From: Paenibacillus sp. S150
GTDB lineage: Bacteria; Bacillota; Bacilli; Paenibacillales; Paenibacillaceae
Direction: 5' to 3'
Assembly: GCF_019352175.1 (NCBI RefSeq)
Contig: NZ_JACBYI010000012.1
Coordinates: forward strand, 1-64,000
Length of the DNA: 64,000 bases
Shown here: positions 8,181 through 17,431 of the stretch, piece after piece
Layout of the letters: every line of letters begins with the position of its first letter
Position numbering within the stretch: the stretch's first letter is position 1
Made by a program: the position numbers and the translations under genes
Notes under the pieces: model-generated
Seen by the model: only the letters and a program-made list of their open reading frames with translations
What the model was told of the DNA's origin: nothing
Databases searched by the model: none

Positions 8181-10127
8181 ATGGATTTAGACAAATTTAA
8201 GGTTGAAGGCGAACCCTTGATATACGGAGCCATGATCAGTATTGCACTCGCTACCATCGGGATACTCGTCGGGCTTACCTATTTCAAAAAATGGGGCTAT
8301 CTCTGGCGCGAATGGCTGACCACAGTCGATCACAAAAAGATCGGCGTCATGTATATCCTGGCGGCATTGCTTATGCTGTTCCGCGGCGGTGTGGACGCGA
8401 TGATGATGCGCCTGCAGACCGCAGCGCCGGAGATGAAATTTCTCGACGCGCAGCACTATAACGAGGTCTTTACCACCCACGGTCTGATCATGATCCTCTT
8501 CATGGCCATGCCGTTCATTATCGGTCTGATGAATGTTATCGTACCGCTGCAGATCGGCGCCAGAGACGTGGCTTTTCCCCGCCTCAACGCCGTCAGCTTC
8601 TGGCTCTTCTTCTTCGGGGCCATGCTGCTCAACATTTCCTTCGTCATCGGCGGATCGCCGGATGCCGGATGGTCGGCCTACTTCCCGCTGGCAAGTCTGG
8701 AGTTCAGTCCGACGGTCGGCAATAACTACTACTCCCTGGCGCTGCAGATTTCCGGTATCGGGACTCTGATCACCGGGGTCAACTTTATCGTAACGATTCT
8801 GAAAATGCGTGCGCCGGGCATGAAGCTGATGAAGATGCCGATGTTCACCTGGTCCGTATTGATCACCAACGTCATTATCGTCTTCGCCTTCCCGGTGCTC
8901 ACCGTGGCGCTTGCGCTGATGATGTTCGACCGCCTGTTCGGTTCCCAGTTCTTCACGATGGCCAACGGCGGGATGGATATGCTCTGGGCCAACCTGTTCT
9001 GGGTATGGGGCCATCCGGAGGTATATATCGTTATTCTGCCGGCGTTCGGTATCTATAGCGAAATTATCGCCACCTTCTCCAAAAAGAACCTGTACGGCTA
9101 CACTTCGATGGTATTCAGTATGCTGATTATCTCGCTCCTGTCCTTCGTGGTCTGGGCCCACCATTTCTACACAATGGGCCAAGGCGCGATGGTCAACAGC
9201 TTCTTCTCGATCACGACCATGGCGATTGCAGTGCCGACAGGGGTTAAAATATTCAACTGGCTGTTCACCCTGCGAAAGGGCAGGATTACCTTCACTACGC
9301 CGATGCTGTACACACTGGCCTTTATCCCGATCTTCACCATCGGCGGGGTGACCGGCGTCATGCTGGCAATGGCCAGCGCCGACTACCAGTACCACAATAC
9401 CATGTTCCTTGTGGCGCATTTCCACTACGTGCTGATTCCGGGTGCCGTGTTCGCGGTTATTGCCGGGTTCCATTACTGGTTTCCCAAGGTGTTCGGCTTC
9501 CGCCTGAACGACCGGATCGGCAAGCATGCCTTCTGGTGGATTGTGATTTCCTTCAACGTCACCTTCTTCCCGATGTTCTTCCTTGGACTCATGGGGATGA
9601 CCCGGCGGATGTATACCTATTCCGAGGAAACGGGCTTTGGTCCGCTCAATATGCTGTCCTTCGTGGGCGCTGTGGGCCTGGCGATCGGCTTCGTCCTGCT
9701 GGTCTACAACATCTACTGGAGCACGCGCTACATGCCGAGAGATACGACAAGCGACCCTTGGGATGGACGCACGCTGGAATGGGCTACGCATAGCCCGATG
9801 CCGGTCTACAACTTCGCGATTGTGCCGAAGGTTCAGACCCGTGATGCTTTCTGGTCCGCCAAGCGGGATAATATCCCGCTGTTCGAGGACAAAATCACGA
9901 AGATTCATATGCCGAGCAATACGGGCAAGCCTTTTATACTGGGTGTAATCTTCTTCTTCCTCGGCTTCTTCCTGGTATTCAGCATGTGGATTCCAGCTAT
10001 CGTCGCCGGAGCCGGCGTACTGGTTATGCTGGCTGCCATGTCCTTTGACAGGGATCACGGCTACTATATTTCGGCTGAAGAGGTTATCGCTACAGAAAAG
10101 AAATTGATGCGGGGTGAGACTGTATGA
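8181..10127 (+). CDS. qoxB: Quinol oxidase aa3 subunit I
   Basis: This 648-residue catalytic heme-copper subunit has about 15 transmembrane helices. The CuB site and the cross-linked His-Tyr lie in WGHPEVYIVILPAFG. The next two CuB histidines are in WAHHFYTMG, and the heme ligands are in VAHFHYVLIPG. The extra N-terminal helix is usual for QoxB. It reduces O2 to water and pumps protons. Start chosen at the ATG 8 bases after AAAGGAG. It overlaps qoxC by four bases (ATGA), implying translational coupling. A 623-residue frame on the opposite strand is only a shadow of this gene. Confidence 0.97.
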   Translation: MDLDKFKVEGEPLIYGAMISIALATIGILVGLTYFKKWGYLWREWLTTVDHKKIGVMYILAALLMLFRGGVDAMMMRLQTAAPEMKFLDAQHYNEVFTTHGLIMILFMAMPFIIGLMNVIVPLQIGARDVAFPRLNAVSFWLFFFGAMLLNISFVIGGSPDAGWSAYFPLASLEFSPTVGNNYYSLALQISGIGTLITGVNFIVTILKMRAPGMKLMKMPMFTWSVLITNVIIVFAFPVLTVALALMMFDRLFGSQFFTMANGGMDMLWANLFWVWGHPEVYIVILPAFGIYSEIIATFSKKNLYGYTSMVFSMLIISLLSFVVWAHHFYTMGQGAMVNSFFSITTMAIAVPTGVKIFNWLFTLRKGRITFTTPMLYTLAFIPIFTIGGVTGVMLAMASADYQYHNTMFLVAHFHYVLIPGAVFAVIAGFHYWFPKVFGFRLNDRIGKHAFWWIVISFNVTFFPMFFLGLMGMTRRMYTYSEETGFGPLNMLSFVGAVGLAIGFVLLVYNIYWSTRYMPRDTTSDPWDGRTLEWATHSPMPVYNFAIVPKVQTRDAFWSAKRDNIPLFEDKITKIHMPSNTGKPFILGVIFFFLGFFLVFSMWIPAIVAGAGVLVMLAAMSFDRDHGYYISAEEVIATEKKLMRGETV

Positions 10128-10720
10128 AAATAGATGAGTCCAAGCCGCTGGAATACTCTACAGAAGAGAACAGCAATAAAATCTTTGGCTTCTGGGTCTT
10201 TCTCGGAGCTGAGATTCCGTTGTTCGCCACCTTGTTTACCGTCTACTTTGTTATGGTGAACCGTTTTGCCAGCGGCCCCAGCGGTAGCGAGATTTTTGAA
10301 ATCGGCCCGGTGCTGTTCGAAACCTTCCTGCTGCTGAGCAGTTCGTTCACCATCGGTCTTGCGGTTCATGCGATGCGCCACGGCTACAAGAGAGCCATGA
10401 TGGTCTTCATGGCCATCACACTGCTGATGGGCCTGGGCTTCATCGGCATTGAAATCACTGAATTCGTTACCTATGTTCACGAAGGAGCCACGCTGCAGAC
10501 CAGCGGCTTCCTCTCCAGTCTGTTCGTACTGCTGGGAACACACGGTGCCCATGTCAGCTTCGGCTTCCTGTGGGGAGTCGTAATCATGATTCAGCTATGG
10601 CGCCAGGGGATCAACCCGGCTACCGCCAACAAAGCATTTATCTTCTCACTGTTCTGGCACTTCCTGGACGTTGTCTGGATCTTCATCTTCAGCTTCGTCT
10701 ACCTGAAAGGACTGATGTGA
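10124..10720 (+). CDS. qoxC: Quinol oxidase aa3 subunit III
   Basis: This 198-residue, five-helix subunit III has the usual EVTEF-like block (GIEITEFVTYVHEGATLQTS) and the conserved TLGTHGAHVSFG-type motif (LGTHGAHVSFGFLWG) ahead of HFLDVVWIFIFSFVYL. It stabilises the oxidase core. It starts inside the qoxB stop codon and is followed at once by qoxD. Confidence 0.95.
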   Translation: MKIDESKPLEYSTEENSNKIFGFWVFLGAEIPLFATLFTVYFVMVNRFASGPSGSEIFEIGPVLFETFLLLSSSFTIGLAVHAMRHGYKRAMMVFMAITLLMGLGFIGIEITEFVTYVHEGATLQTSGFLSSLFVLLGTHGAHVSFGFLWGVVIMIQLWRQGINPATANKAFIFSLFWHFLDVVWIFIFSFVYLKGLM

Positions 10721-10721
10721 C

Positions 10722-11015
10722 ATGATGAAGCAACTGTTTCCAATTCGCCATGTGATGGGTTATCTGGCCTCTCTGGTCCTTTCTGCCGCAGCGCTGATTG
10801 TTATCTATGGAGATCTGTCCCAGGGCGCCAATATGGCCGTACTGCTGATTACAGCCCTTATCCAGGCTTCCCTGCAGCTGTTCGTGTTCATGCACATCGG
10901 GGAATTGGCGGATACCAAAAAAGAGCTGTACATCAACATCGGCTATGCCCTGTTCGTGGGTCTGGTCACCATTTTCGGCACCTTGTTCATCTTCGTGTGG
11001 GGCTGGTATTCTTAA
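10722..11015 (+). CDS. qoxD: Quinol oxidase aa3 subunit IV
   Basis: This 97-residue, three-helix membrane protein matches the CyoD/QoxD family (HVMGYLASLVLSAAALIVIY, then QLFVFMHIGE). It assists assembly of the oxidase. It begins one base after the qoxC stop, with AAAGGA 10 bases upstream inside qoxC. It is the last gene of the operon, followed by a terminator. Confidence 0.92.
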   Translation: MMKQLFPIRHVMGYLASLVLSAAALIVIYGDLSQGANMAVLLITALIQASLQLFVFMHIGELADTKKELYINIGYALFVGLVTIFGTLFIFVWGWYS

Positions 11016-11053
11016 GGCCAGGATTATTCTCATCCGGCACATTTGCGTTCTGG

Positions 11054-11093
11054 ACGGTCCGTTCCGGTATTTATTGCCGGGGCGGGCCGTTTT
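11054..11093 (+). terminator. Terminator of qoxABCD
   Basis: ACGGTCCG (11054-11061) pairs with CGGGCCGT (11083-11090) through one G-U pair. An inner CCGG stem lies within it and TTTT follows. It sits 39 bases after the qoxD stop. Confidence 0.75.
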
Positions 11094-11251
11094 GGCCTGC
11101 CGGAATTTTTCAACAAACTTTCAGCTGGCCTTCAACTAACATTCAGCGCAAGCTAAGACGCCTTTAAGGTAGCGGTCCTAGAATGTAGACATGCAGCAGC
11201 ACATACTACACACGCTCTACATAGCAGGACCAACTACTTGAAAAGGATGGG

Positions 11252-12862
11252 ATGACAATGGGCAAAAGAAATGGAATGAAGGGTTTTGTAATCGGCGTTG
11301 CCGTAACCGCTTCGGCAGCAATGTCCGTCTCCGCTTACGCTGACTCGATTCAAAAGCAGATCGCTGTTACCTATGACAACATTATGGTGAAGCTGGACGG
11401 ACAGGAAACGGCGCTCAAGGATGCTACCGGGGCAACGGTAGAACCTTTTATCTATAATGGCACCGTCTATCTGCCGGCTAGAGCGATCTCGGAAGCGGTG
11501 GGTCTGAACGTGAGCTACGACCAAACCACCAAAACTGTCAGCCTGACATCCGGCGGCGAAGCTGCGGGTGAGGATGGCAAAACAGGCACGCCTCCGGAAG
11601 GCACACCGCCAACCGGGACACCGCCTGAAGGCACTGGCAGCGGTACGGAAGCTGCTGTGGATGCCAGCACGCTCGGCAGTGCAACCTACTCCCTGAACGG
11701 CAGCACAGCCGCCAAAACGCTGGAAGCCATCTCCGCAACGGATGCCGACGCTTCGGCAGTGAGAGTTACAGACGGCGGCGTGCTGACACTGACTGGCGTA
11801 ACGCTCAGCAAAACCGGAGATACTTCCTCCGAAGACAACAGCAACTTTTACGGCCTGAATGCCGCACTGGTGGCAACCGCTGGCAGCACGGTAACGCTTA
11901 ATGATTCAACCATTACAACAGCTGCGGATGGAGCCAACGCCGTGTTCGCGACCGGAGCAGGCTCAACGATTAATGTATCCGGGGTTACGATCAACACAAC
12001 CGCCGATTCCTCGCGCGGGTTGGATGCCACCTATACCGGCACGGTGAATGCCACCGATGTCAATATCACTACCTCCGGCACCCATTCGGCGAGCATTGCC
12101 ACAGACCGCGGGAACGGAACTGTAAATGTCACTGGCGGTACCATGAACACTTCCGGGACTGACTCTCCGGGAATCTACTCTACTGGCGCCATTTATGTAT
12201 CCGGAGCAAATCTTACCGCCAGCGGCTCTGAAGCCGCTGTAGTCGAAGGCAAGAACTCCATAACCTTGACTAACACCTATCTGTCCGGCGCTGCCAAAAG
12301 CGGCGTGATGCTCTACCAAAGCTTCTCCGGGGATGCAGAAGTCGGCACCAGTACCTTCAACATGAGCGGGGGATCGCTGACCGCCTATGCAGGACCGCTG
12401 TTCTACGCCACCAATACGGATGCCGTTATTAATCTCGAAGAAGCAGGCTTGGCTGTACGCTCCGGCATCCTGCTGAATGCAGCAGCCGATCAATGGGGCA
12501 ATACCGGGGCCAATGGCGCAAATGTAACGTTGAATGCCAAAAGTCAGGTGTTGAACGGCGATGTAACGGCTGATGCCCTCAGCACGGTTGCGCTTGCTCT
12601 GACCAACGGCACCTCTCTGAACGGCGCCGTCAACAGTGCCAATACGGCCAAATCGGCTTCGCTCATCCTGGACGGCAGCAGCTCATGGAATGTCACTGCC
12701 GATTCCTACCTGAGCACCTTCGTTACCAGCAACACCACCTTCAGCAACATCACGGACAACGGCCATACGATCTATTATGACGCCACTGCCAGTGCAAACA
12801 GCTGGCTGGACGGCCAGACCATCTACCTCAGCGGCGGCGGCATGCTGACCCCTGCCAGCTAA
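11252..12862 (+). CDS. Secreted stalk-domain protein with beta-helix repeats
   Basis: This 536-residue protein has a signal peptide (about 1-30, ending SVSAYADS). A copper-amine-oxidase-N-like stalk domain covers about 30-100 (YNGTVYLPARAISEAVGLNVSY). Then comes a Pro/Gly/Thr linker with PPEGT repeats, and from about 130 to the end short Thr/Ser/Asn-rich repeats (GSTVTLNDSTITT, GSTINVSGVTINT) typical of a right-handed parallel beta-helix, as in pectate-lyase-like or adhesin proteins. No catalytic residues can be assigned. Two starts are possible: ATG 11252, or 11258, which is better spaced from AAAAGG at 11241. Likely a surface or extracellular structural, adhesive or carbohydrate-binding protein; the exact role is unknown. 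Confidence 0.75.
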   Translation: MTMGKRNGMKGFVIGVAVTASAAMSVSAYADSIQKQIAVTYDNIMVKLDGQETALKDATGATVEPFIYNGTVYLPARAISEAVGLNVSYDQTTKTVSLTSGGEAAGEDGKTGTPPEGTPPTGTPPEGTGSGTEAAVDASTLGSATYSLNGSTAAKTLEAISATDADASAVRVTDGGVLTLTGVTLSKTGDTSSEDNSNFYGLNAALVATAGSTVTLNDSTITTAADGANAVFATGAGSTINVSGVTINTTADSSRGLDATYTGTVNATDVNITTSGTHSASIATDRGNGTVNVTGGTMNTSGTDSPGIYSTGAIYVSGANLTASGSEAAVVEGKNSITLTNTYLSGAAKSGVMLYQSFSGDAEVGTSTFNMSGGSLTAYAGPLFYATNTDAVINLEEAGLAVRSGILLNAAADQWGNTGANGANVTLNAKSQVLNGDVTADALSTVALALTNGTSLNGAVNSANTAKSASLILDGSSSWNVTADSYLSTFVTSNTTFSNITDNGHTIYYDATASANSWLDGQTIYLSGGGMLTPAS

Positions 12863-12887
12863 GCTGCTGTTGCGGCCAGGCAAAATC

Positions 12888-12927
12888 AAGCAGGCCCCCG
12901 GAGCCATACTTCTCCGGGGGCCTGCTT
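12888..12927. terminator. Bidirectional terminator
   Basis: AAGCAGGCCCCCGGAG pairs perfectly with its complement at 12912-12927 around an 8-base loop. It sits between the convergent beta-helix and chemoreceptor genes and would serve both. Confidence 0.85.
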
Positions 12928-12938
12928 TGCGCGCACTG

Positions 12939-14648
12939 CTATAATTTGAAGCGGGCCAAATCCACCTGCAATTTCTCGGCCAATGCCGCCAGATACTGGG
13001 CCGACATCGACATTTCGCCCATTGCGGTCAATTGTTCCTCGCTGGCGGCGCTGGTGTCCTGCACATCTCCCGCACCCTTGCGCGAAACTTCGCTGGCCTG
13101 CTCCATAGCCTGTGACACGATCAGCGATTCACGCGAAACATGGCCGACTGCCTCACGGATCTCCTCCGTCTGCCTTGCAGCGGCCCGAATGGACCCTTGA
13201 ATCTCCGCGAACGCCCGGGATACAACCTCACTCTGCGACACACCGTGAGAGACCAGCTGCGAACCCAGCACCATGGATTGCACCGCATTCTCGGTCTGAC
13301 CCTGGATATGCGTAATGATGTCTGTGATCTGCAGCGAGCTTTTTCCCGTTGCTTCTGCCAGCTTGCGGATCTCGCCGGCGACAACCGCAAATCCCCGGCC
13401 ATGCTCCCCGGCTCTCGCCGCTTCGATAGAGGCATTCAGCGACAGCAGATTGGTCTGGCTGGCAACATCGTTGATCGTTGTAATAATGGTGTTGATCTCG
13501 GCCGACAGGCTGCGCAGGTTGCTGACGATCTCCTGGCTGGACGAGACGCTGGAATCGATCTCCTTCATCTGTGTAAGGATAACCTCCACAGCGCCGGCAC
13601 CATGATCGGTAGAGCCGGCGGCCTCCGCCATCAGCCCGGACATTTCATCGCTGCTCCGCTCCACGGCGGCAATATCCTCCGCCATGGCCTGCACGGAAGA
13701 TGCGGTGCGGCCGATGGTCTCCGCCTGCATCTCAAAGCCGGCGGCAATTTCGCCGGAGGTTTCGGCGATTAATTGCGAAGCGCGGGCGGTCTGCTCCGCA
13801 CTGGCGCTCATTTGCTGCGAGGAGGCTGACAGCATCTCGGCACTCTCCGACACCCCCTGCATCATGCTCTTCAGGCTGTCCAGCATCGTGTTGAATGAAG
13901 CGTTGATCTGCCCGATTTCGTCTCTCGACTTATAGGAGGCCTCCGCGGTAAGGTCTCCCGCTTCCGCACGCTTCATCAGCAGCTGCAATTCCCCCAGCGG
14001 CTTGGTAATCAACCTTGAAATGACGAAGCTGACCCCCACTGAGAGCAGCAAAGCTGCGATAATCAGCACAATGCTCGTGACAGTGGAGCTTTTGGCATTT
14101 TGCAGAGTGGTCCCATTGTGGTCTTTGGCATCCTGAACCAGCAGCACGGCGGCATCCTCAAGCAGGCTCACCATGGTCTCCCGCGATTCACTGAAGCCGC
14201 TGCCCGAGAAGATCTGATAGCCCTCGCTGTTAAGATTGCTGTCGGCAAGCTGGCGAATATTGTCCCGCTGCTTCCGGTAATCCGGCAGCAGGGACAGATA
14301 TTCATTAATCTTATTCGCTACCTCCTTGTTACTGAAGGTTATTGCCTTAAGCTGAGTGATCAGCTCATTGTTTGTGTTGATATTCTCATCAATGGCTGCT
14401 TGGAGCTCTTTGTTCTTGGCCTCATCCCTGGTTATCATATTCTCCATAAGGAATGACTCAATCGCCCGGTTGTTTCCGCGTATTTCCGTTACCAGATAAA
14501 TCGGCTGCAGGTTCTGGCTGTAAGTTTCCTGCGATCTGGTAGCCATTTGCTTGGTGGTTAACATGCCGGTAGCTCCAATTCCGAACAGCATACACACAAA
14601 AATTGTCACCAGCAATATCATTTTATGCCTAACCTTAAGATGTCTCAT
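12939..14648 (-). CDS. Methyl-accepting chemotaxis protein
   Basis: A transmembrane chemoreceptor of 569 residues from the chosen start. The layout is a first helix (MILLVTIFVCMLFGIGATGM), an extracellular four-helix-bundle sensor of about 150 residues, a second helix (SIVLIIAALLLSVGVSFVISR), HAMP (TKPLGELQLLMKRAEAGDLTA) and a cytoplasmic signalling coiled coil. The tip is the signalling motif EHGRGFAVVAGEIRKLAE, which contacts CheA and CheW. The longer frame begins at 14672, but only the ATG at 14648 has a binding site (GGGAGC, 7 bases). The ligand is unknown. It is a stand-alone gene, with no che genes nearby. Confidence 0.92.
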   Translation of the reverse strand: MRHLKVRHKMILLVTIFVCMLFGIGATGMLTTKQMATRSQETYSQNLQPIYLVTEIRGNNRAIESFLMENMITRDEAKNKELQAAIDENINTNNELITQLKAITFSNKEVANKINEYLSLLPDYRKQRDNIRQLADSNLNSEGYQIFSGSGFSESRETMVSLLEDAAVLLVQDAKDHNGTTLQNAKSSTVTSIVLIIAALLLSVGVSFVISRLITKPLGELQLLMKRAEAGDLTAEASYKSRDEIGQINASFNTMLDSLKSMMQGVSESAEMLSASSQQMSASAEQTARASQLIAETSGEIAAGFEMQAETIGRTASSVQAMAEDIAAVERSSDEMSGLMAEAAGSTDHGAGAVEVILTQMKEIDSSVSSSQEIVSNLRSLSAEINTIITTINDVASQTNLLSLNASIEAARAGEHGRGFAVVAGEIRKLAEATGKSSLQITDIITHIQGQTENAVQSMVLGSQLVSHGVSQSEVVSRAFAEIQGSIRAAARQTEEIREAVGHVSRESLIVSQAMEQASEVSRKGAGDVQDTSAASEEQLTAMGEMSMSAQYLAALAEKLQVDLARFKL

Positions 14649-14912
14649 ATTTCCCGCTCCCGTCTTCTCCATATCTTGCTGTAACTATATTTATCGGAGA
14701 AAAGGGCCGAAAGCATGATGTTCCGCTGAAAAAAATGTCGAAAAAACAGATATTATAGAATATTTTGCGACTAAATAATTAAATTGAGATCTTGAAATAT
14801 AGCCGATGCAGCAGAACGCAATAGAACATACATTTGAAGGAGTTTCAAACCGGTACAAGCACCTGTATAAACCTTCTTACCGTTTCAATAAAAAATGGTA
14901 ATTTAATAGAGT

Positions 14913-15599
14913 TCATTCCTGCAGCAGACCGTACTTTTTGCGGAACCGTTTCAGTACCTTGGTCCATCCGCCGGCCAGAACAGCCAGGAAAAAGATATTG
15001 GACAATGCATGGGCCAGGTCCAGATAAAAGCTCGATGCATAGGCGGCTGCCGCAAGTCCCCAGCTGAACGCGTCAGGAAGACTGATCAGATACCAGATAT
15101 TCATAATCCAGCCGAACAAAAAGCCCCAGGCGAAGCCGAATGCCAGCATTCCGCCCCTTTTTTTCATCCACCAGGTATTCCGCAGCCAGCCTGCCGTCAG
15201 ACCGGCCATCCCCCAGGCGAACATTTGCCAGGGCGTCCAGGGTCCCTGCCCGAAGTAGATATTGGAAACCAGAGCAGCCACCGCTCCGATAATGAAGCCC
15301 GCCTCTGCCCCAAAGACGTATGCCGAAAGAATGACAATGGCTGTTACCGGCTGTACACTCGGCAGGGCGGCAAAAGGAATCCGGCTGACCGCAGCCACAG
15401 CGGACAGCACCGCCAGCAGCACCAGCTCCCTCGATTCCAGCGGACGCCTTTCCAGTCGGATGAACAGCGGGAGCAGAGCCGCCGCCAGCAGCACCAGGCT
15501 GAGCAGCATATAATGGCGGTCCTTCAGCGCTGAGGCGAGCGCCAGGCCGGCCGCAAACAACCCGAGGGCAATCAGGAGCGGGAAGCGGAAACGGGACAC
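14913..15599 (-). CDS. ECF transporter S component, probably for cobalamin or a precursor
   Basis: A 228-residue, roughly six-helix membrane protein with the features of ECF substrate-capture subunits (SRIPFAALPSVQPVTAIVIL, then FGAEAGFIIGAVAALVSNIYFGQGPWTPWQM). The start is GTG at 15599, overlapping the 3' end of the ATPase gene by 28 bases, so the two are coupled. It would bind the vitamin outside and topple in the membrane with EcfT to release it. The substrate is inferred from context: two DUF4430 (transcobalamin-like) proteins and a cobalamin riboswitch lie upstream. The sequence alone does not prove specificity. Confidence 0.8.
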   Translation of the reverse strand: MSRFRFPLLIALGLFAAGLALASALKDRHYMLLSLVLLAAALLPLFIRLERRPLESRELVLLAVLSAVAAVSRIPFAALPSVQPVTAIVILSAYVFGAEAGFIIGAVAALVSNIYFGQGPWTPWQMFAWGMAGLTAGWLRNTWWMKKRGGMLAFGFAWGFLFGWIMNIWYLISLPDAFSWGLAAAAYASSFYLDLAHALSNIFFLAVLAGGWTKVLKRFRKKYGLLQE

Positions 15600-17431
15600 G
15601 TTCTCATCACATCCTCTATCGTCAAGGCTTGCGGCAGCAGGTCCCTCACCAGACGGTTGACCACTGTCGTATAGAAATAGTTGCTGCTGAAAAATTCCGC
15701 CGGAATCGCCTCCGACGTGATGCCGCCGTCAAACAGCATTGCGCAGCGCGAAGCATATCTTGCGGCGAACTCCACATCATGCGTCACAAGGAGAATGCTG
15801 ACGCCCTGCCCGCGCAATTGCCCAAGCAAGGCCGCCAGCCGCTCCTTGGCTGCGGGGTCGAGGCCTTTGGTCGGCTCATCCAGCAGCAAAATGCCAGGTG
15901 CAAGCAGCATCACCATAGCGAGCGCCACCTTCTGCTGCTGCCCGCCGCTGATATCATGCGGATGACTGAGCAGAACGTCCCGGAGCTGAAAAATTTCGAG
16001 CAATCCGGAAATCTCCTGTCCTGCAGCCTCCTTGGACAACCCGGCATACTCGGCCATATGGCGCAGCTCCTCCTGAACCGTATCATAGCTGAAATAGAGC
16101 AGGGGATTCTGGGCCAGGAAGCCGCTGGTTATCCCTTTGGCCAGCGCCACCTTGCCGCGCTGGGGCTTAAGCAGTCCGTTCAGGATATGCAGCAGCGTGG
16201 ATTTTCCCGCTCCGTTCCCGCCCATCACCGCCAGCAGTTCTCCCCGGTACAGCGATAGCGACAGCTTCTTAAGCACCTCCGCACCGTCCTTGGTATAGCG
16301 GAAGGTCACATCCCGGCAACTGAGCAGCGGCTCCGGGGAGGGAGCCGAAAAACGGGATGCCCCCGCGGTCTGTGGAAGGGCTGCCGGATCATTTAAGGGA
16401 ACGGCAGACTGCCGGGCAGCGGCGGCGGAGCCGGATGCGCGGATCTGCGGCGCGGCGGCAAGACCGGATAAGGCTTGCGGCTGTGCGGACACAGCGGAAG
16501 ACGGAACTGCTGCGGTTGTGTCACCCAAGCCGCAACCCCAACCGGACGAAGCAGTGCTGCCCCCTTCCGTTACCTGCATAGTCCCGGCCAGGGATTGCAG
16601 CCAGCGCTTGCCTTCCCGCACTGTCAGCGGAATGGATTCCTGCGGTGCGGCTGCCGCATCCGGCGCAAGCGCAAGGAACAAACGGGAAGCGGCGGGCAAA
16701 TACGCCCTATACGGAGCTTGCGGCGACTTGGCGGCTTCGCGCACGAAATCACGGGGGGTGCCCTGGAACCGCAGCTCTCCTTCATCCAGCAGCAGCACCC
16801 GGTCAGCCAGCGGCAGCACCTCCTCAGGGCGGTGCTCGCTGATGATCACTGTCATAGACATTTCCTCGTTCAGCCGCTGCAGGGTCTGGATGAATTCCCG
16901 CGCTGCGACCGGATCGAGCTGCGAGGTCGGCTCGTCCAGCAGCAGCAGCTTCGGCTGCAGCAGGAGGACAGAGGCCAGGTTCAGCAGCTGCTTTTGTCCG
17001 CCGGAGAGCTCATGCACCGAATGGTACAGCAGCGGCTCCAGCCCGAACAGCCCGGCAATCTCCGCCAGCCTGCTGCGCATGACCGCAGGGGGAAGGCCCA
17101 TATTTTCCATCGAAAAGGCCAGCTCATGCCACACCGTGTCCATCACAATCTGCGCGTCGGGGTTCTGGAACACCATCCCGATCTCTCCCGCGGCAAGCTC
17201 TGCAGGCAGACCGGAGAGCATCTGCCCTCTGTAGGCGATTGTCCCGCTGACCTTGCCCGCGGGTGCCAGCTCGCGCTTCAGGTGGCGCAGGAGCGTGGTT
17301 TTGCCGCCGCCCGATGGACCGAGAAGCACAACAAACTCCCCTTCCTCTACCGTAAATGAGAGCTCATGAAGCGAGTCCCTGTCTTCCTCGGGATAGCTGA
17401 AGGATAACCGCTGCGCCGCGAGGATCTCCAT
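15572..17431 (-). CDS. ECF transporter energy subunit, two fused ATPases
   Basis: This 619-residue protein joins two ABC ATPases that are usually separate EcfA1 and EcfA2. The first has Walker A GPSGGGKTT (about 38-46), signature LSGGQKQ and LLLDEPTSQLDP. The second has Walker A GGNGAGKST (404-412), signature ISGGQQQKV and LLLDEPTKGLDP. They are joined by an Ala/Ser/Gly/Pro-rich linker of about 100 residues. The open frame extends upstream to 17572, but AAAGGAG precedes the ATG at 17431 by 8 bases, so that start is preferred. It powers uptake with EcfT and the S component. The 85-base overlap with ecfT is longer than usual. Confidence 0.9.
   Translation of the reverse strand: MEILAAQRLSFSYPEEDRDSLHELSFTVEEGEFVVLLGPSGGGKTTLLRHLKRELAPAGKVSGTIAYRGQMLSGLPAELAAGEIGMVFQNPDAQIVMDTVWHELAFSMENMGLPPAVMRSRLAEIAGLFGLEPLLYHSVHELSGGQKQLLNLASVLLLQPKLLLLDEPTSQLDPVAAREFIQTLQRLNEEMSMTVIISEHRPEEVLPLADRVLLLDEGELRFQGTPRDFVREAAKSPQAPYRAYLPAASRLFLALAPDAAAAPQESIPLTVREGKRWLQSLAGTMQVTEGGSTASSGWGCGLGDTTAAVPSSAVSAQPQALSGLAAAPQIRASGSAAAARQSAVPLNDPAALPQTAGASRFSAPSPEPLLSCRDVTFRYTKDGAEVLKKLSLSLYRGELLAVMGGNGAGKSTLLHILNGLLKPQRGKVALAKGITSGFLAQNPLLYFSYDTVQEELRHMAEYAGLSKEAAGQEISGLLEIFQLRDVLLSHPHDISGGQQQKVALAMVMLLAPGILLLDEPTKGLDPAAKERLAALLGQLRGQGVSILLVTHDVEFAARYASRCAMLFDGGITSEAIPAEFFSSNYFYTTVVNRLVRDLLPQALTIEDVMRTCPVSASRS

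Noticed and set aside
8187..10058. 623-codon frame antisense to qoxB
   Set aside because: A codon-bias shadow of a fully conserved oxidase gene; the composition is rich in Glu, His and Arg with no domain.
14649..14760. Sigma-D (flagellar/chemotaxis) promoter before the chemoreceptor
   Set aside because: A CCGATAAA-like -10 is present but no TAAA box lies at the proper distance.
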